Assembly: GCF_013009555.1 (NCBI RefSeq)
Contig: NZ_CP046176.1
Span: 1,891,501-1,955,500 of the forward strand
Length of the DNA stretch: 64,000 nt
DNA from: Phocaeicola dorei
GTDB lineage: Bacteria > Bacteroidota > Bacteroidia > Bacteroidales > Bacteroidaceae
Direction: 5' to 3'
The notes below the pieces were generated by a model, which searched no databases, was not told the DNA's origin, and saw only the letters and a program-made list of their open reading frames with translations. Below are positions 43,007-52,303 of this stretch, one piece after another. Both the position numbers and the translations under genes were made by a program. Each line of letters opens with the position of its first letter. Position 1 is the stretch's first letter.

Positions 43007-43651
43007 ATGGAATTTTTATTGGACTTTATACTTCACATTGACCAATATATGATAGATATTGTTCAAGAATATCATACTTGGGCTTATGTCATACTGTTTA
43101 TAATCATTTTTTGCGAAACGGGATTGGTTGTCACTCCATTCCTCCCCGGAGATTCTTTGCTTTTTGTCGCGGGAGCTATTTCGGCTTTGCCCGATATGCC
43201 TTTGGAGGTTAATATTCTCGCTTTGGTTTTATTTATTTCGGCTGTGCTGGGCGATTCCTGTAATTATATGATAGGACACTTTTTTGGACGTAAACTTTTC
43301 AATAATCCCGATTCCCGTATATTTAGGCAAAGTCATTTGGAAAAGACACATGAATTTTATAAAAAATACGGAGGAAAGACAATCATTATTGCCCGTTTTG
43401 TACCTATAGTCCGTACATTTGCTCCTTTTGTTGCGGGTATGGGTAAAATGCATTATTATTATTTTATGGTGTATAATCTGATAGGGGGAACTTTGTGGGT
43501 CGGTATTTTCTGTTATGCCGGTTATTTTTTCGGCGATCTTCCATTTGTACAGAAGAATCTGAAATTGCTGATTGTGGCTATTATTGTCGTTTCTATATTG
43601 CCTGCCGTCATAGAAGTAGGCAGGAATAAGTGGAAAACTCGCAATTACTAA
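43007..43651 (+). CDS. DedA-family membrane protein
   Basis: A 214-residue inner-membrane protein of the DedA/SNARE-associated family. It has the conserved [20 protein letters not shown] segment, [14 protein letters not shown], and the basic amphipathic part [26 protein letters not shown] with FxRxxPxxR-type residues. Members are lipid scramblases or flippases, and some recycle the undecaprenyl-phosphate carrier of cell-wall and capsule synthesis. It starts the group DedA, DUF47, PiT; the 39-nt gap to the next gene allows co-transcription. Confidence 0.9.
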   Translation: MEFLLDFILHIDQYMIDIVQEYHTWAYVILFIIIFCETGLVVTPFLPGDSLLFVAGAISALPDMPLEVNILALVLFISAVLGDSCNYMIGHFFGRKLFNNPDSRIFRQSHLEKTHEFYKKYGGKTIIIARFVPIVRTFAPFVAGMGKMHYYYFMVYNLIGGTLWVGIFCYAGYFFGDLPFVQKNLKLLIVAIIVVSILPAVIEVGRNKWKTRNY

Positions 43652-43690
43652 AATCAAACATATCAAAAACAATTTATTCAAATTACATTT

Positions 43691-44338
43691 ATGAAAAATT
43701 CTTTTTTTAGTCGATTCACACCTCAGGAACCTAAGTTTTTCCCTATGTTGAAACGTTTGTCTGAAATCCTGACCTCATCATCGGATTTATTGGTAGAAAG
43801 CATGCAGCATGATAAGCCGGAAGAGAGAGCGAACTATTATAAACGCATCAAAGATATGGAACGTGAAGGTGACAAGCAGACTCATTTAATTTTTGACGAA
43901 TTGGGAAAAACTTTCATAACCCCTTTTGATCGTGAGGATATTCACGATTTGGCATCGACTATGGATGATGTAATAGACGGGATTAACAGTTGCGCCAAAC
44001 GCATAACGATCTATAATCCCCATCCCATTGCTAATAGTGGAAAAGAGTTGAGTTTGTTGATACAGCAAGCGGCTGTTTATATAAGTAAGGCAATGGATGA
44101 ATTGGAAATTTTCCGTAAAAAGCCTACTGAATTAAGAGCATGTTGTACAAAATTGCATGATATTGAGAATCAAGCGGATGATGTATATGAACTCTTTGTT
44201 AAGAAACTATTTGAGGAAGAAAAGGATTGCATAGAACTGATTAAGATCAAGGAGATAATGCATGAATTGGAGAAAACGACCGATGCGGCAGAACGGGTAG
44301 GGAAAATCTTGAGAAACCTGATTGTGAAATACGCATAA
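43691..44338 (+). CDS. DUF47/PhoU-like accessory protein of the phosphate transporter
   Basis: A 215-residue all-helical protein of the DUF47 family, which is related to PhoU. The segments ERANYYKRIKDMEREGD and DIHDLASTMDDVIDGI carry the acidic metal-binding residues of the family, and ELEKTTDAAERVGKIL repeats the pattern. DUF47 proteins are encoded next to PiT transporters and modulate them. The gene ends 16 nt before the PiT gene, so both are on one transcript. Confidence 0.92.
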   Translation: MKNSFFSRFTPQEPKFFPMLKRLSEILTSSSDLLVESMQHDKPEERANYYKRIKDMEREGDKQTHLIFDELGKTFITPFDREDIHDLASTMDDVIDGINSCAKRITIYNPHPIANSGKELSLLIQQAAVYISKAMDELEIFRKKPTELRACCTKLHDIENQADDVYELFVKKLFEEEKDCIELIKIKEIMHELEKTTDAAERVGKILRNLIVKYA

Positions 44339-44354
44339 AAGCAGAAAGTACAAC

Positions 44355-45374
44355 ATGGAATTATTAGTGATTATTATTACGTTGGCTTTGATTTTTGACT
44401 ATATTAACGGATTTCATGATGCAGCCAATTCAATAGCCACCATTGTGTCAACCAAGGTTCTTACTCCGTTCCAAGCGGTGATATGGGCGGCATTTTTTAA
44501 TTTTGTTGCGTTCTTTATTGCTAAATGTATAATCGGAGGGTTCGGAATAGCCAATACTGTATCCAAGACAGTAGTGGAACAGTATATTTCCTTGCCGATT
44601 ATTCTTTCAGGGGTTATTGCAGCTATTGTATGGAATCTGTTTACATGGTGGAAGGGGATTCCTTCTTCTTCTTCGCATACGCTGATTGGAGGTTTTGCTG
44701 GTGCTGCTATTATGGCTCATGGTTTTGATGCCATTCAGCTCAATATTATATTGAAGATTGCTGCTTTTATCTTTTTGGCACCATTTATAGGGATGGTTGT
44801 TGCCTTTGGATTCACGTTGCTTGTCCTCCACATTTGTCGTCGTGCACATCCGCATACGGCTGAGATGTGGTTTAAGAAATTGCAGCTTGTTTCTTCGGCT
44901 TTGTTCAGTATTGGTCATGGGTTGAATGATTCCCAGAAGGTAATGGGTATTATTGCTGCTGCCATGATCGCCGCTCATTCGGAAGGGTTAGGAATGGGGA
45001 TAAATAGTATCAATGATTTGCCGGATTGGGTGGCATTTTCTTGTTTTACTGCCATTTCTTTAGGAACGATGTCAGGTGGATGGAAGATTGTGAAAACCAT
45101 GGGAACTAAGATTACCAAAGTAACTCCTTTGGAGGGGGTTATTGCGGAAACTGCTGGAGCATTTACATTGTATCTGACAGAATATCTGAAAATACCTGTA
45201 AGTACGACCCACACCATTACAGGAGCTATTATCGGGGTGGGCGCTACTAAGCGTCTTTCAGCCGTCCGGTGGGGAATAACAAGAAGCCTGATGACGGCTT
45301 GGGTGTTGACTATTCCTGTCAGTGGAATATTGGCCGCTGCCATTTACGGAGTGGTTGGTCTCTTTTTAGGATGA
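44355..45374 (+). CDS. pit: PiT-family inorganic phosphate transporter
   Basis: A 339-residue inner-membrane transporter with the duplicated PiT signature: FDYINGFHDAANSIATIVST near the N-terminus and a second GHGLNDSQKVMG in the middle. It also has IPVSTTHTITGAIIGVG. It carries phosphate with H+ or Na+ as low-affinity uptake. It is co-transcribed with the DUF47 gene just upstream and followed by a terminator at 45415. Confidence 0.93.
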   Translation: MELLVIIITLALIFDYINGFHDAANSIATIVSTKVLTPFQAVIWAAFFNFVAFFIAKCIIGGFGIANTVSKTVVEQYISLPIILSGVIAAIVWNLFTWWKGIPSSSSHTLIGGFAGAAIMAHGFDAIQLNIILKIAAFIFLAPFIGMVVAFGFTLLVLHICRRAHPHTAEMWFKKLQLVSSALFSIGHGLNDSQKVMGIIAAAMIAAHSEGLGMGINSINDLPDWVAFSCFTAISLGTMSGGWKIVKTMGTKITKVTPLEGVIAETAGAFTLYLTEYLKIPVSTTHTITGAIIGVGATKRLSAVRWGITRSLMTAWVLTIPVSGILAAAIYGVVGLFLG

Positions 45375-45414
45375 CCGGATTGTAGGCTGTTCTAGAAAAT
45401 AAAGATCTGCCGTG

Positions 45415-45448
45415 ACCGAGGTGACTGGGAAGCTACCTCGGTTTTGTA
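45415..45448 (+). terminator. Terminator after pit
   Basis: An 8-bp stem pairs accgaggt (45415-45422) with acctcggt (45435-45442), followed by a T-rich tttgtat. It lies 41 nt after the pit stop. Confidence 0.7.
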
Positions 45449-45505
45449 TATGTACCTATTTGTAGGTAAAAAGTGGATGAAACAGATAATAAATATAAAA
45501 TGTTA

Positions 45506-45535
45506 TTGTGATTTTGTTATTTGTTTCTATTTTTG
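45506..45535 (+). promoter_or_regulatory. Promoter of the metal-uptake-like operon
   Basis: ttg at 45506-45508 and tatttttg (TAnnTTTG) at 45528-45535 are 19 nt apart. The start of transcription would fall near 45542, which excludes the longer frame starting at 45508 and supports ATG 45559. Confidence 0.75.
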
Positions 45536-45558
45536 CAGTGGACTTACTGAACACAAAA

Positions 45559-45870
45559 ATGAGAGAAAACGCAAAAGGCAGGATTTTTATAGCATGGCTG
45601 TTGTTTATGACGCTTATGCCATTTTTCATGGTGAAGACTTTTCACTACCATGAAGAAGATGCTGTTTGCCATTCTGATAGTGGAAATTCTCATGACTCCT
45701 CTCATCAGTGTCCCGTGTGTAACTTCACACTTTCACCTTTTACGCAAGTTGAAACATTACAACTTCATATTGTTCTTCCGGTTTTTGATTATCAGCCGGA
45801 AATAACGGTGGATAAGGTTTGCCAGGTTAAATCTTATCCTTATTATCTACGTGCGCCTCCCGTTTGCTGA
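45559..45870 (+). CDS. Small His/Cys-rich membrane protein, probable metal-handling
   Basis: A 103-residue protein. An N-terminal membrane segment or signal (IFIAWLLFMTLMPFFMV) is followed by HYHEEDAVCHSDSGNSHDSSH and QCPVCNF, a cluster of six His and three Cys suited to binding Zn2+, Cu+ or similar metals. The last third is hydrophobic-aromatic with two more Cys. I do not recognise a family with certainty. It is the first gene of an operon with a TonB receptor and a His-rich lipoprotein, so a role in metal sensing or hand-over at the envelope is inferred. The start is chosen from the promoter position. Confidence 0.7.
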   Translation: MRENAKGRIFIAWLLFMTLMPFFMVKTFHYHEEDAVCHSDSGNSHDSSHQCPVCNFTLSPFTQVETLQLHIVLPVFDYQPEITVDKVCQVKSYPYYLRAPPVC

Positions 45871-45918
45871 TTTACATAGTATCTTTTATTTATTCACAAC
45901 ATCAAATGATTGTAATTT

Positions 45919-48078
45919 ATGCGTATCAGATATGTTTCGGGTACGCTGGGAATGTTTTTTGCCTTGTATTCAAATGCACAGGTAGTTTCTGATACGATTA
46001 AAAGTGTAGATTTATCCGAAGTGGTGGTGACGGGATCTTACCGACATGCTCAGGAGAAAAAGACTACCCTGACACTTGAGTTGTTTCAGAAAGATTATTT
46101 GAACCGGCATTTTACCGGTAATTTGGTACAGACTTTGAAAAATGTTCCCGGTGTACACTCGATGGATATCGGTGCGGGGTTCTCCAAACCTATGATTCGT
46201 GGTTTGGGATTCAACCGTATTGCCGTATCCGAAAATGGAATAAAACAAGAGGGGCAACAATGGGGAGCCGATCATGGGCTGGAAATTGATGCTTTTAATG
46301 TGGACGAGGTACGGATTCTGAAAGGTCCGTCTTCACTGTTCTACGGTAGTGATGCGATGGGAGGTGTCATCGAAATCCTTCCTTTGCTGCCACAAAAAGA
46401 GAACCGGTTTTTTGGTGAGGCTGCCTTATTGGGAAAATCAGTGAACGGCACTGTGGGCGGTTCACTGATGCTAGGTATTGAGAAGAATGCATGGCTGGTC
46501 AGAGTACGTTTCTCAGAACAGCACTATGGAGATTATCATGTACCGGCAGATACCATTGTATATCTTACCCAGTTGGTGCCTGTTTACGGTCATAAGCTGA
46601 AAAACACCGCTGGGTTCGAGCGCAATGTTTCTGCCATGGGAGATTATAGAAAGAAGTTTTATCAGATGAATATTGCTGTGAGCAATGTTTATCAGAAGAT
46701 GGGCTTCTTTCCTGGTGCTCATGGCATTCCTGATATTTCCCGTTTGGAGGATGATGGGAACAGCCGTAATATTGACTTGCCTTATAGCAAAGTGAACCAT
46801 CTTAAAGTAACCACGCATCAACAGTATCTTTGGAATGGGGTACAACTTTCAGGTGATTTCGGCTATCAGTTCAATCATCGGGAGGAATGGAGTGCTTTCC
46901 ATACCCACTATGACACTCAGGTGATGCCTGCAAAGGATCCGGATAGGGAACTGGTGTTCAAACTGCATACATTCAGCTCCTCTCTGAAGCTGCGGTTGTT
47001 CAATTCCTCTTCCTGGGAGCATATGGCAGGGTGGAATATGCAGATACAGAAAAATGCGATTGGCGGATATTCTTTTCTGCTACCGGAATACAAGCGTTTT
47101 ATTACCGGAGCTTTTTGGCTGACGACTTTCCGACTGGATAATCAGTTGTCTGTAACTGGTGGGATACGTTATGATCGGGGAAGGATTGATATAACAGCAT
47201 TCGAAGATCCTTATTTGGTGGAGTATCTACACAGACAAGGATATGAAGAAGAGGTAATACAGGCATATCGTTGGCGAAGTTATCCGGTGGACAGGGCTTA
47301 TGGTAATTACTCCTGTTCGGCGGGAGTAGTGTGGACACCCGCTGCCGGTCATCTTCTGAAGATGAATGTGGGACGTAGCTTCCGTTTGCCGGGGGGCAAT
47401 GAATTAGCATCCAACGGAGTACATCACGGAACTTTCCGTCATGAAAAAGGAGATGCCACTCTTTCTTCGGAACAAGGATGGCAGATTGATGCTTCCTATA
47501 CCTTGGCTTATAAAAAAATGGAACTGGTTGTTTCATCTTTTGCCGGTTGGTTTGATAATTATATTTATTTGCGTCCTACGGGAGAATGGTCTGTATTGCC
47601 CCATGCCGGACAGATTTATCAATATAGTGGCGCACGTGCTTTGTTCATGGGTGGTGAGATAAATTTCAATATGGATTTTCTACGTCATTTTAATTATCGT
47701 TTGGTTGGTGAGTATGTCTATACTTATAATCGTGACGAACATACGGCTTTAAGTTTTTCACCTCCTGTATCCATGCGGAACATTCTAACATGGAATAAAA
47801 AGGATTTTCAGTTGTATGCTGAATTTCAAAGTATAGCTTCACAGAACCGTATAGCGAGAAATGAAGACCGCACATCCGGAGCTTGTTTGATTCATCTGGG
47901 TGGGAGTATTCATATACCTATGGCCAAGGCGGATATTGAAATATCTTTGGGTATTCGTAATTTGTCGGATGTGAAATATTACAATCATTTGAGTTTTTAT
48001 AGGAAAGTGGAAATCCCTGAACCGGGAAGAAACTTTCAGATTTCGATTAAAGTACCATTTAAACAATTATTAAAATGA
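45919..48078 (+). CDS. TonB-dependent outer-membrane receptor, probably for a metal
   Basis: A 719-residue receptor. The signal peptide ends near YSNAQ; a TonB-box-like DLSEVVVTG is followed by a plug domain (MIRGLGFNRIAVSENGIKQE and ILKGPSSLFYGSDAMGGVIE) and a 22-strand-type barrel that ends in an aromatic-rich strand. It lacks the CarboxypepD-like N-terminal extension of SusC proteins, so it is not a glycan importer; the small size and the His-rich neighbours resemble ZnuD-like zinc or other metal receptors. It overlaps the lipoprotein gene by 4 nt (ATGA). Confidence 0.87.
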   Translation: MRIRYVSGTLGMFFALYSNAQVVSDTIKSVDLSEVVVTGSYRHAQEKKTTLTLELFQKDYLNRHFTGNLVQTLKNVPGVHSMDIGAGFSKPMIRGLGFNRIAVSENGIKQEGQQWGADHGLEIDAFNVDEVRILKGPSSLFYGSDAMGGVIEILPLLPQKENRFFGEAALLGKSVNGTVGGSLMLGIEKNAWLVRVRFSEQHYGDYHVPADTIVYLTQLVPVYGHKLKNTAGFERNVSAMGDYRKKFYQMNIAVSNVYQKMGFFPGAHGIPDISRLEDDGNSRNIDLPYSKVNHLKVTTHQQYLWNGVQLSGDFGYQFNHREEWSAFHTHYDTQVMPAKDPDRELVFKLHTFSSSLKLRLFNSSSWEHMAGWNMQIQKNAIGGYSFLLPEYKRFITGAFWLTTFRLDNQLSVTGGIRYDRGRIDITAFEDPYLVEYLHRQGYEEEVIQAYRWRSYPVDRAYGNYSCSAGVVWTPAAGHLLKMNVGRSFRLPGGNELASNGVHHGTFRHEKGDATLSSEQGWQIDASYTLAYKKMELVVSSFAGWFDNYIYLRPTGEWSVLPHAGQIYQYSGARALFMGGEINFNMDFLRHFNYRLVGEYVYTYNRDEHTALSFSPPVSMRNILTWNKKDFQLYAEFQSIASQNRIARNEDRTSGACLIHLGGSIHIPMAKADIEISLGIRNLSDVKYYNHLSFYRKVEIPEPGRNFQISIKVPFKQLLK

Positions 48079-48569
48079 AAACAAAATTTTATTTTCTTGT
48101 AATCAGCCTATTGGCTATATGCTCTGTTTGTCTGCCTGCGTGTGATAATGATGAAAAAGGGGATGTAACAAAGCCCGTGATCGATTTGGTAGAACCCGAA
48201 GAGGGAGCGGTGTTGAAAATTGGTAATGAGAAAGGGGTACATTTTGAAATGAATTTGTCAGATGATGTGATGTTGAAATCGTATAAAATCAATATTCATA
48301 ATAATTTTGACCACCACGGACATGATTCCCGGGCAGCCGGACAGAAAAACATAGCTTTTACTTTTGACAAGGTATATGATGTTTCCGGTTTGAAGAATAC
48401 AAAAGTACATCATCATGATATTGTTATTCCGGCTGATGCTGCTCCCGGAGATTATCATCTGATGGTATGGTGTACCGATGCGGCGGGCAATCAGACAGAA
48501 GTGGCTCGTAATATTGTCTTGAGTGCGGACGGAGGTACTGAAACGGAACATGATCATGACCATGAGTGA
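48075..48569 (+). CDS. DUF4625 lipoprotein with His-rich tail
   Basis: A 164-residue lipoprotein with a signal peptide ending CSVCLPAC (lipobox LPAC, Cys23). The body is an immunoglobulin-like DUF4625 domain (VIDLVEPEEGAVLKIG then LSDDVMLKSYKINIHNNF). His clusters lie in NNFDHHGHDSR, KVHHHDIV and the end EHDHDHE. It probably sits on the outer membrane beside the TonB receptor and binds the metal before uptake. It overlaps the receptor gene by 4 nt. Confidence 0.85.
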   Translation: MKTKFYFLVISLLAICSVCLPACDNDEKGDVTKPVIDLVEPEEGAVLKIGNEKGVHFEMNLSDDVMLKSYKINIHNNFDHHGHDSRAAGQKNIAFTFDKVYDVSGLKNTKVHHHDIVIPADAAPGDYHLMVWCTDAAGNQTEVARNIVLSADGGTETEHDHDHE

Positions 48570-48605
48570 TCTTTTGTATCAATCGTATTGTGTGTATTAA
48601 TTGTC

Positions 48606-48644
48606 TGATGGCGGTCGATGTGAATCGGCCGTCACTTTATTTTG
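48606..48644 (+). terminator. Possible terminator after the metal operon
   Basis: tgatggc (48606-48612) can pair with gccgtca (48628-48634), with an imperfect inner stem, followed by ctttattttg. The T-run is weak. Confidence 0.4.
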
Positions 48645-48760
48645 TTGGATGTCGCCAAAGAATAATTTTCTTCCAGGAGGTAGTAATCCGTTTGTAAATA
48701 GAATATTTGTTCTGTAAATAGTGATGATTGTAGCTCTATTTTCTTTATTTTTAGTATATC

Positions 48761-48791
48761 TTGTTTGATATAACTACCTTTAATACCTTTG
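48761..48791 (+). promoter_or_regulatory. Promoter of the O-acetylhomoserine sulfhydrylase gene
   Basis: ttg at 48761-48763 and tacctttg (TAnnTTTG) at 48784-48791 are 20 nt apart. Transcription would start near 48798, leaving a leader of about 40 nt before ATG 48837. Confidence 0.8.
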
Positions 48792-48836
48792 CAACAGGTA
48801 AAAACAGAAATATATAACTCTAAAAAGATAAAGATT

Positions 48837-50123
48837 ATGGCTACAAAAAAATTACATTTCGAAACATTACAACTTCACGTAGGACAGGAACAACCAGACT
48901 CGGCTACGGATGCTCGTGCAGTTCCTATTTATCAGACTACATCTTATGTATTTCATAACTCGGCACATGCAGCCGCACGTTTTGGTTTACAAGATCCGGG
49001 TAATATTTATGGGCGTCTGACTAATTCCACTCAAGCTGTTTTTGAACAGCGTGTGGCTGCATTGGAAGGAGGAGTGGCAGGACTTGCCGTAGCTTCCGGG
49101 GCTGCTGCCATTACTTATGCGTTTCAGAACATTACTCGTGCAGGTGATCATGTTGTAGCTGCAAAGACTATTTACGGAGGTACTTATAACCTGCTGGCTC
49201 ATACGTTGCCGACTTATGGTGTGACTGCTACATTTGTGGACCCTAGTGATCTTTCTAATTTTGAGAAAGCTATTCAAGAGAATACAAAGGCGGTGTTTAT
49301 CGAGACTTTAGGGAATCCTAATTCGAATATTATAGATATAGAGGCTGTGGCGGAAATAGCACATCGCCATCACATACCTTTGATTATTGATAACACTTTT
49401 GGTACTCCTTATCTAATTCGTCCCATTGAGCATGGAGCGGATATTGTGGTACATTCCGCTACAAAATTTATTGGTGGTCATGGAACTTCACTGGGTGGCG
49501 TGATTGTTGATTCAGGTAAATTTGACTGGGTGGCATCAGGTAAATTTCCTCAACTGACAGAACCAGATCCTTGCTATCATGGGGTGCGTTTTGTAGAGGC
49601 GGCAGGTCCGGCCGCTTATGCTGTCCGTATTCGTGCTATTTTATTGCGTGATACTGGCGCGACTATCAGTCCGTTTAATGCTTTTATTCTGTTGCAGGGA
49701 TTGGAGACACTTTCATTGCGTGTGGAACGTCATGTAGAGAATGCGTTGAAAGTGGTGGAGCATTTGAAAAATCATCCGAAGATCAAGAAAGTAAATCATC
49801 CTTCCTTGCCGGAACATCCTGACCATGCTCTGTATCAGCGTTATTTCCCCAATGGAGCCAGTTCTATTTTCACTATCGAGGTGAAAGGTGGTCAGGAAGA
49901 AGCACATCGTTTTATCGATAGTCTGGAAATTTTTTCTTTGTTGGCCAATGTCGCTGATGTGAAGTCATTGGTTATCCATCCTGCCAGTACCACTCACTCT
50001 CAGTTGAATGCGGAAGAATTGGCGGAACAGGGTATTTATCCGGGGACAGTGCGTTTATCAATAGGTACGGAACATATAGATGATTTGCTGGCCGATTTGG
50101 ATCAGGCATTAGCTGGAATTTAA
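48837..50123 (+). CDS. O-acetylhomoserine sulfhydrylase (aminocarboxypropyltransferase)
   Basis: A 428-residue PLP enzyme of the Cys/Met metabolism family, starting [20 protein letters not shown]. It has [24 protein letters not shown], the PLP-binding [12 protein letters not shown] and the Schiff-base lysine in [13 protein letters not shown]. The long family-typical [20 protein letters not shown] insert marks the MetY type, which makes homocysteine from O-acetylhomoserine and sulfide. The frame is open to 48789, but that region is the promoter, so 48837 is the start. It is followed by a hairpin terminator. Confidence 0.92.
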   Translation: MATKKLHFETLQLHVGQEQPDSATDARAVPIYQTTSYVFHNSAHAAARFGLQDPGNIYGRLTNSTQAVFEQRVAALEGGVAGLAVASGAAAITYAFQNITRAGDHVVAAKTIYGGTYNLLAHTLPTYGVTATFVDPSDLSNFEKAIQENTKAVFIETLGNPNSNIIDIEAVAEIAHRHHIPLIIDNTFGTPYLIRPIEHGADIVVHSATKFIGGHGTSLGGVIVDSGKFDWVASGKFPQLTEPDPCYHGVRFVEAAGPAAYAVRIRAILLRDTGATISPFNAFILLQGLETLSLRVERHVENALKVVEHLKNHPKIKKVNHPSLPEHPDHALYQRYFPNGASSIFTIEVKGGQEEAHRFIDSLEIFSLLANVADVKSLVIHPASTTHSQLNAEELAEQGIYPGTVRLSIGTEHIDDLLADLDQALAGI

Positions 50124-50188
50124 TAAGATATATTAATAGAATAAGGAATATTACTACAATATAAAATCAATATATGGATAAGAAGTGT

Positions 50189-50245
50189 ATGCCGGAGGTT
50201 TGTGTAAAGATACATTATACATGCTTCTGGCATTACTTTATTTTT
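50189..50245 (+). terminator. Terminator after the sulfhydrylase gene
   Basis: atgccggag (50189-50197) pairs with cttctggcat (about 50224-50233) with G-T pairs, followed by a T-rich tactttattttt. Confidence 0.6.
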
Positions 50246-50378
50246 ACTAATAAAAAAGGATAGATCATTAATCCAAATAGGATTCTTTTTTGTTATTAAA
50301 AAAAGAATCTTTGCGGAAGTGGGGTTTCAAAGGCTTAATTTAAGAGTTTATGGATACCGTTTCTTTAACTTAAATACA

Positions 50379-51884
50379 ATGGTTATGAATCTAGTCCTTG
50401 CTATTATTCCGGTATTGCTATTAATTATCCTGATGGCGTTTTTTAAAATGTCCGGTGACAAAAGTAGTGTGATTTCCCTTGTCGTTACTATGCTGATTGC
50501 TTTTTTCGGCTTTCATTTTCCGGTAGATGATTTGCTGTTTTCTTTTCTGTACGGTGCATTGAAAGCTGTTTCTCCTATTCTGATTATTATTTTGATGGCG
50601 ATATTCAGCTATAATGTTTTATTGAAGACTGAAAAAATGGAGATTATCAAGCAACAGTTTTCTTCTATTTCTACCGATAAAAGTATTCAGGTATTGCTGT
50701 TGACATGGGGATTTGGTGGCTTGCTTGAAGCTATGGCAGGATTTGGTACGGCAGTGGCTATACCGGCGGCGATTCTTATCAGCCTCGGATTCAAACCGGT
50801 ATTTTCGGCAACAGTCAGTTTGATTGCCAATAGTGTGGCTACTGCTTTTGGGGCTATTGGTACACCGGTCTTGGTATTGGCGAAAGAAACGAATCTGGAT
50901 GTATTGGTGCTAAGCGCCAATGTCGTGTTGCAGCTTTCGGTACTGATGTTTCTCATTCCTTTCGTATTGCTGTTCCTGACCGATTCGAAATTAAAATCCT
51001 TACCTAAAAATATTTTCCTGTCTTTGTTGGTCGGTGGTGTCTCATTAGGCAGCCAGTATATTGCCGCCCGCTATATGGGGGCGGAGTCTCCGGCTATTAT
51101 TGGAAGTATTTTATCTATCATTGTTATTGTAGCCTATGGCAAACTGACTGCTTCTAAAGAGGAAAAAGCAAGGAAAAGCACATTGAAAGGGCTCGAGGTA
51201 CTGAACGCGTGGAGTATCTATCTTCTTATCTTGTTCTTGATTATTCTGACTAGTCCGTTGTTTCCCGGTTTGCGTACAACACTTGAAAATAATTGGGTGA
51301 CCCGTATCAGTCTTCCGATTAATGATTCAACTATGAATTATACGGTTTCTTGGCTGACCCATGCGGGAGTTTTACTTTTTGTGGGCACGTTTGTCGGTGG
51401 GCTGATACAAGGAGCCAAGATATGGGAGCTGTTTGCTGTACTCTGGAATACGGTAAAGCAGTTAAAGAAAACTTTTATCACGGTAATTTGTCTGGTGAGT
51501 TTGTCCACTATCATGGATACGGCAGGTATGATTTCAGTTATAGCCACTGCTTTGGCGGTTGCTACAGGAAGCCTTTATCCGTTGTTTGCCCCTGTTATTG
51601 GTTGCCTGGGTACCTTTATTACGGGCAGTGATACTTCTTCAAATATTTTGTTCGGCAAATTACAGGCTAATGTGGCCGGGCATATTCAAGTAAGTCCCGA
51701 CTGGTTGTCGGCAGCCAATACGGTGGGGGCGACAGGTGGAAAAATAATTTCTCCGCAAAGCATCGCTATTGCCACTTCTGCCGGAAACCAACAGGGAAAA
51801 GAAGGGGAAATCCTAAAATCCGCCATTCCATATGCACTGGCGTATGTGGTAATAACCGGAGTGATTGTTTATATTTTCAGCTAA
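50379..51884 (+). CDS. L-lactate permease family transporter (LctP/LldP)
   Basis: A 501-residue inner-membrane protein with about 12 membrane segments. The family signature LEAMAGFGTAVAIPAAILI is near residue 110, and the C-terminal half has the matching GCLGTFITGSDTSSNILFG. LctP proteins import L-lactate or glycolate with protons. The frame is open from a GTG at 50319, but those 20 residues are polar and not family-like; ATG 50379 (or the Met two codons later) is preferred. It is alone and convergent with the DUF3037 gene. Confidence 0.88.
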   Translation: MVMNLVLAIIPVLLLIILMAFFKMSGDKSSVISLVVTMLIAFFGFHFPVDDLLFSFLYGALKAVSPILIIILMAIFSYNVLLKTEKMEIIKQQFSSISTDKSIQVLLLTWGFGGLLEAMAGFGTAVAIPAAILISLGFKPVFSATVSLIANSVATAFGAIGTPVLVLAKETNLDVLVLSANVVLQLSVLMFLIPFVLLFLTDSKLKSLPKNIFLSLLVGGVSLGSQYIAARYMGAESPAIIGSILSIIVIVAYGKLTASKEEKARKSTLKGLEVLNAWSIYLLILFLIILTSPLFPGLRTTLENNWVTRISLPINDSTMNYTVSWLTHAGVLLFVGTFVGGLIQGAKIWELFAVLWNTVKQLKKTFITVICLVSLSTIMDTAGMISVIATALAVATGSLYPLFAPVIGCLGTFITGSDTSSNILFGKLQANVAGHIQVSPDWLSAANTVGATGGKIISPQSIAIATSAGNQQGKEGEILKSAIPYALAYVVITGVIVYIFS

Positions 51885-51919
51885 TCTTTTCCGGTACATA
51901 GGGTGCGCCGGACGATAGC

Positions 51920-52303
51920 TTATAGTACCAATTCCTTGAACAACTGTTGTAAGGTAGCATCCAGGTTCATGGAAAATCCGGGATGAGGCCGTGAAGTCTG
52001 TATACAGGCACTACGTACAGCGGTCAGCCAACGGAACCGGTCCGGAATTTCCATTTGTGCTATGCTTCCTCCCTCTTTCTTTCCTTGGCATACCTTATCA
52101 AATACCTGTAGTGCATTCTTTAGGCATTCCATATCTACTTCCGTAGAAAATACTCGCAACTTCTGTTCATTCAGTACATAGATTGCATTCAGGTATCTGG
52201 CTTGTTTGGAGAACAAGACTATTCCTATATTAAGAAACTCCTCACGCTCTACTTTGGGGACAAAGCGGATTACTGCATATTCATATAAGTGCTTTTCTGG
52301 CAT
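51920..52303 (-). CDS. DUF3037 protein, partner of the HipA-like kinase
   Basis: A 127-residue DUF3037 protein with HLYEYAVIRFVPKVEREEFLN and NIGIVLFSKQARYL, which define the family. The function is unknown. It overlaps the HipA-like gene by 23 nt; the two families occur together in many genomes, which suggests that they act on each other or in one complex. Confidence 0.88.
   Translation of the reverse strand: MPEKHLYEYAVIRFVPKVEREEFLNIGIVLFSKQARYLNAIYVLNEQKLRVFSTEVDMECLKNALQVFDKVCQGKKEGGSIAQMEIPDRFRWLTAVRSACIQTSRPHPGFSMNLDATLQQLFKELVL

Noticed and set aside
45508..45558. Longer start for the His/Cys-rich small protein
   Set aside because: The upstream ATG lies inside the promoter (TTG at 45506, TAnnTTTG at 45528), so it would not be transcribed.
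48789..48836. Longer start for the sulfhydrylase
   Set aside because: The extra codons begin inside the -7 element of the promoter; the family start is at 48837.
50319..50378. GTG start for the lactate permease
   Set aside because: The extra 20 residues are polar and unlike the family; ATG 50379 is followed directly by the first membrane segment.
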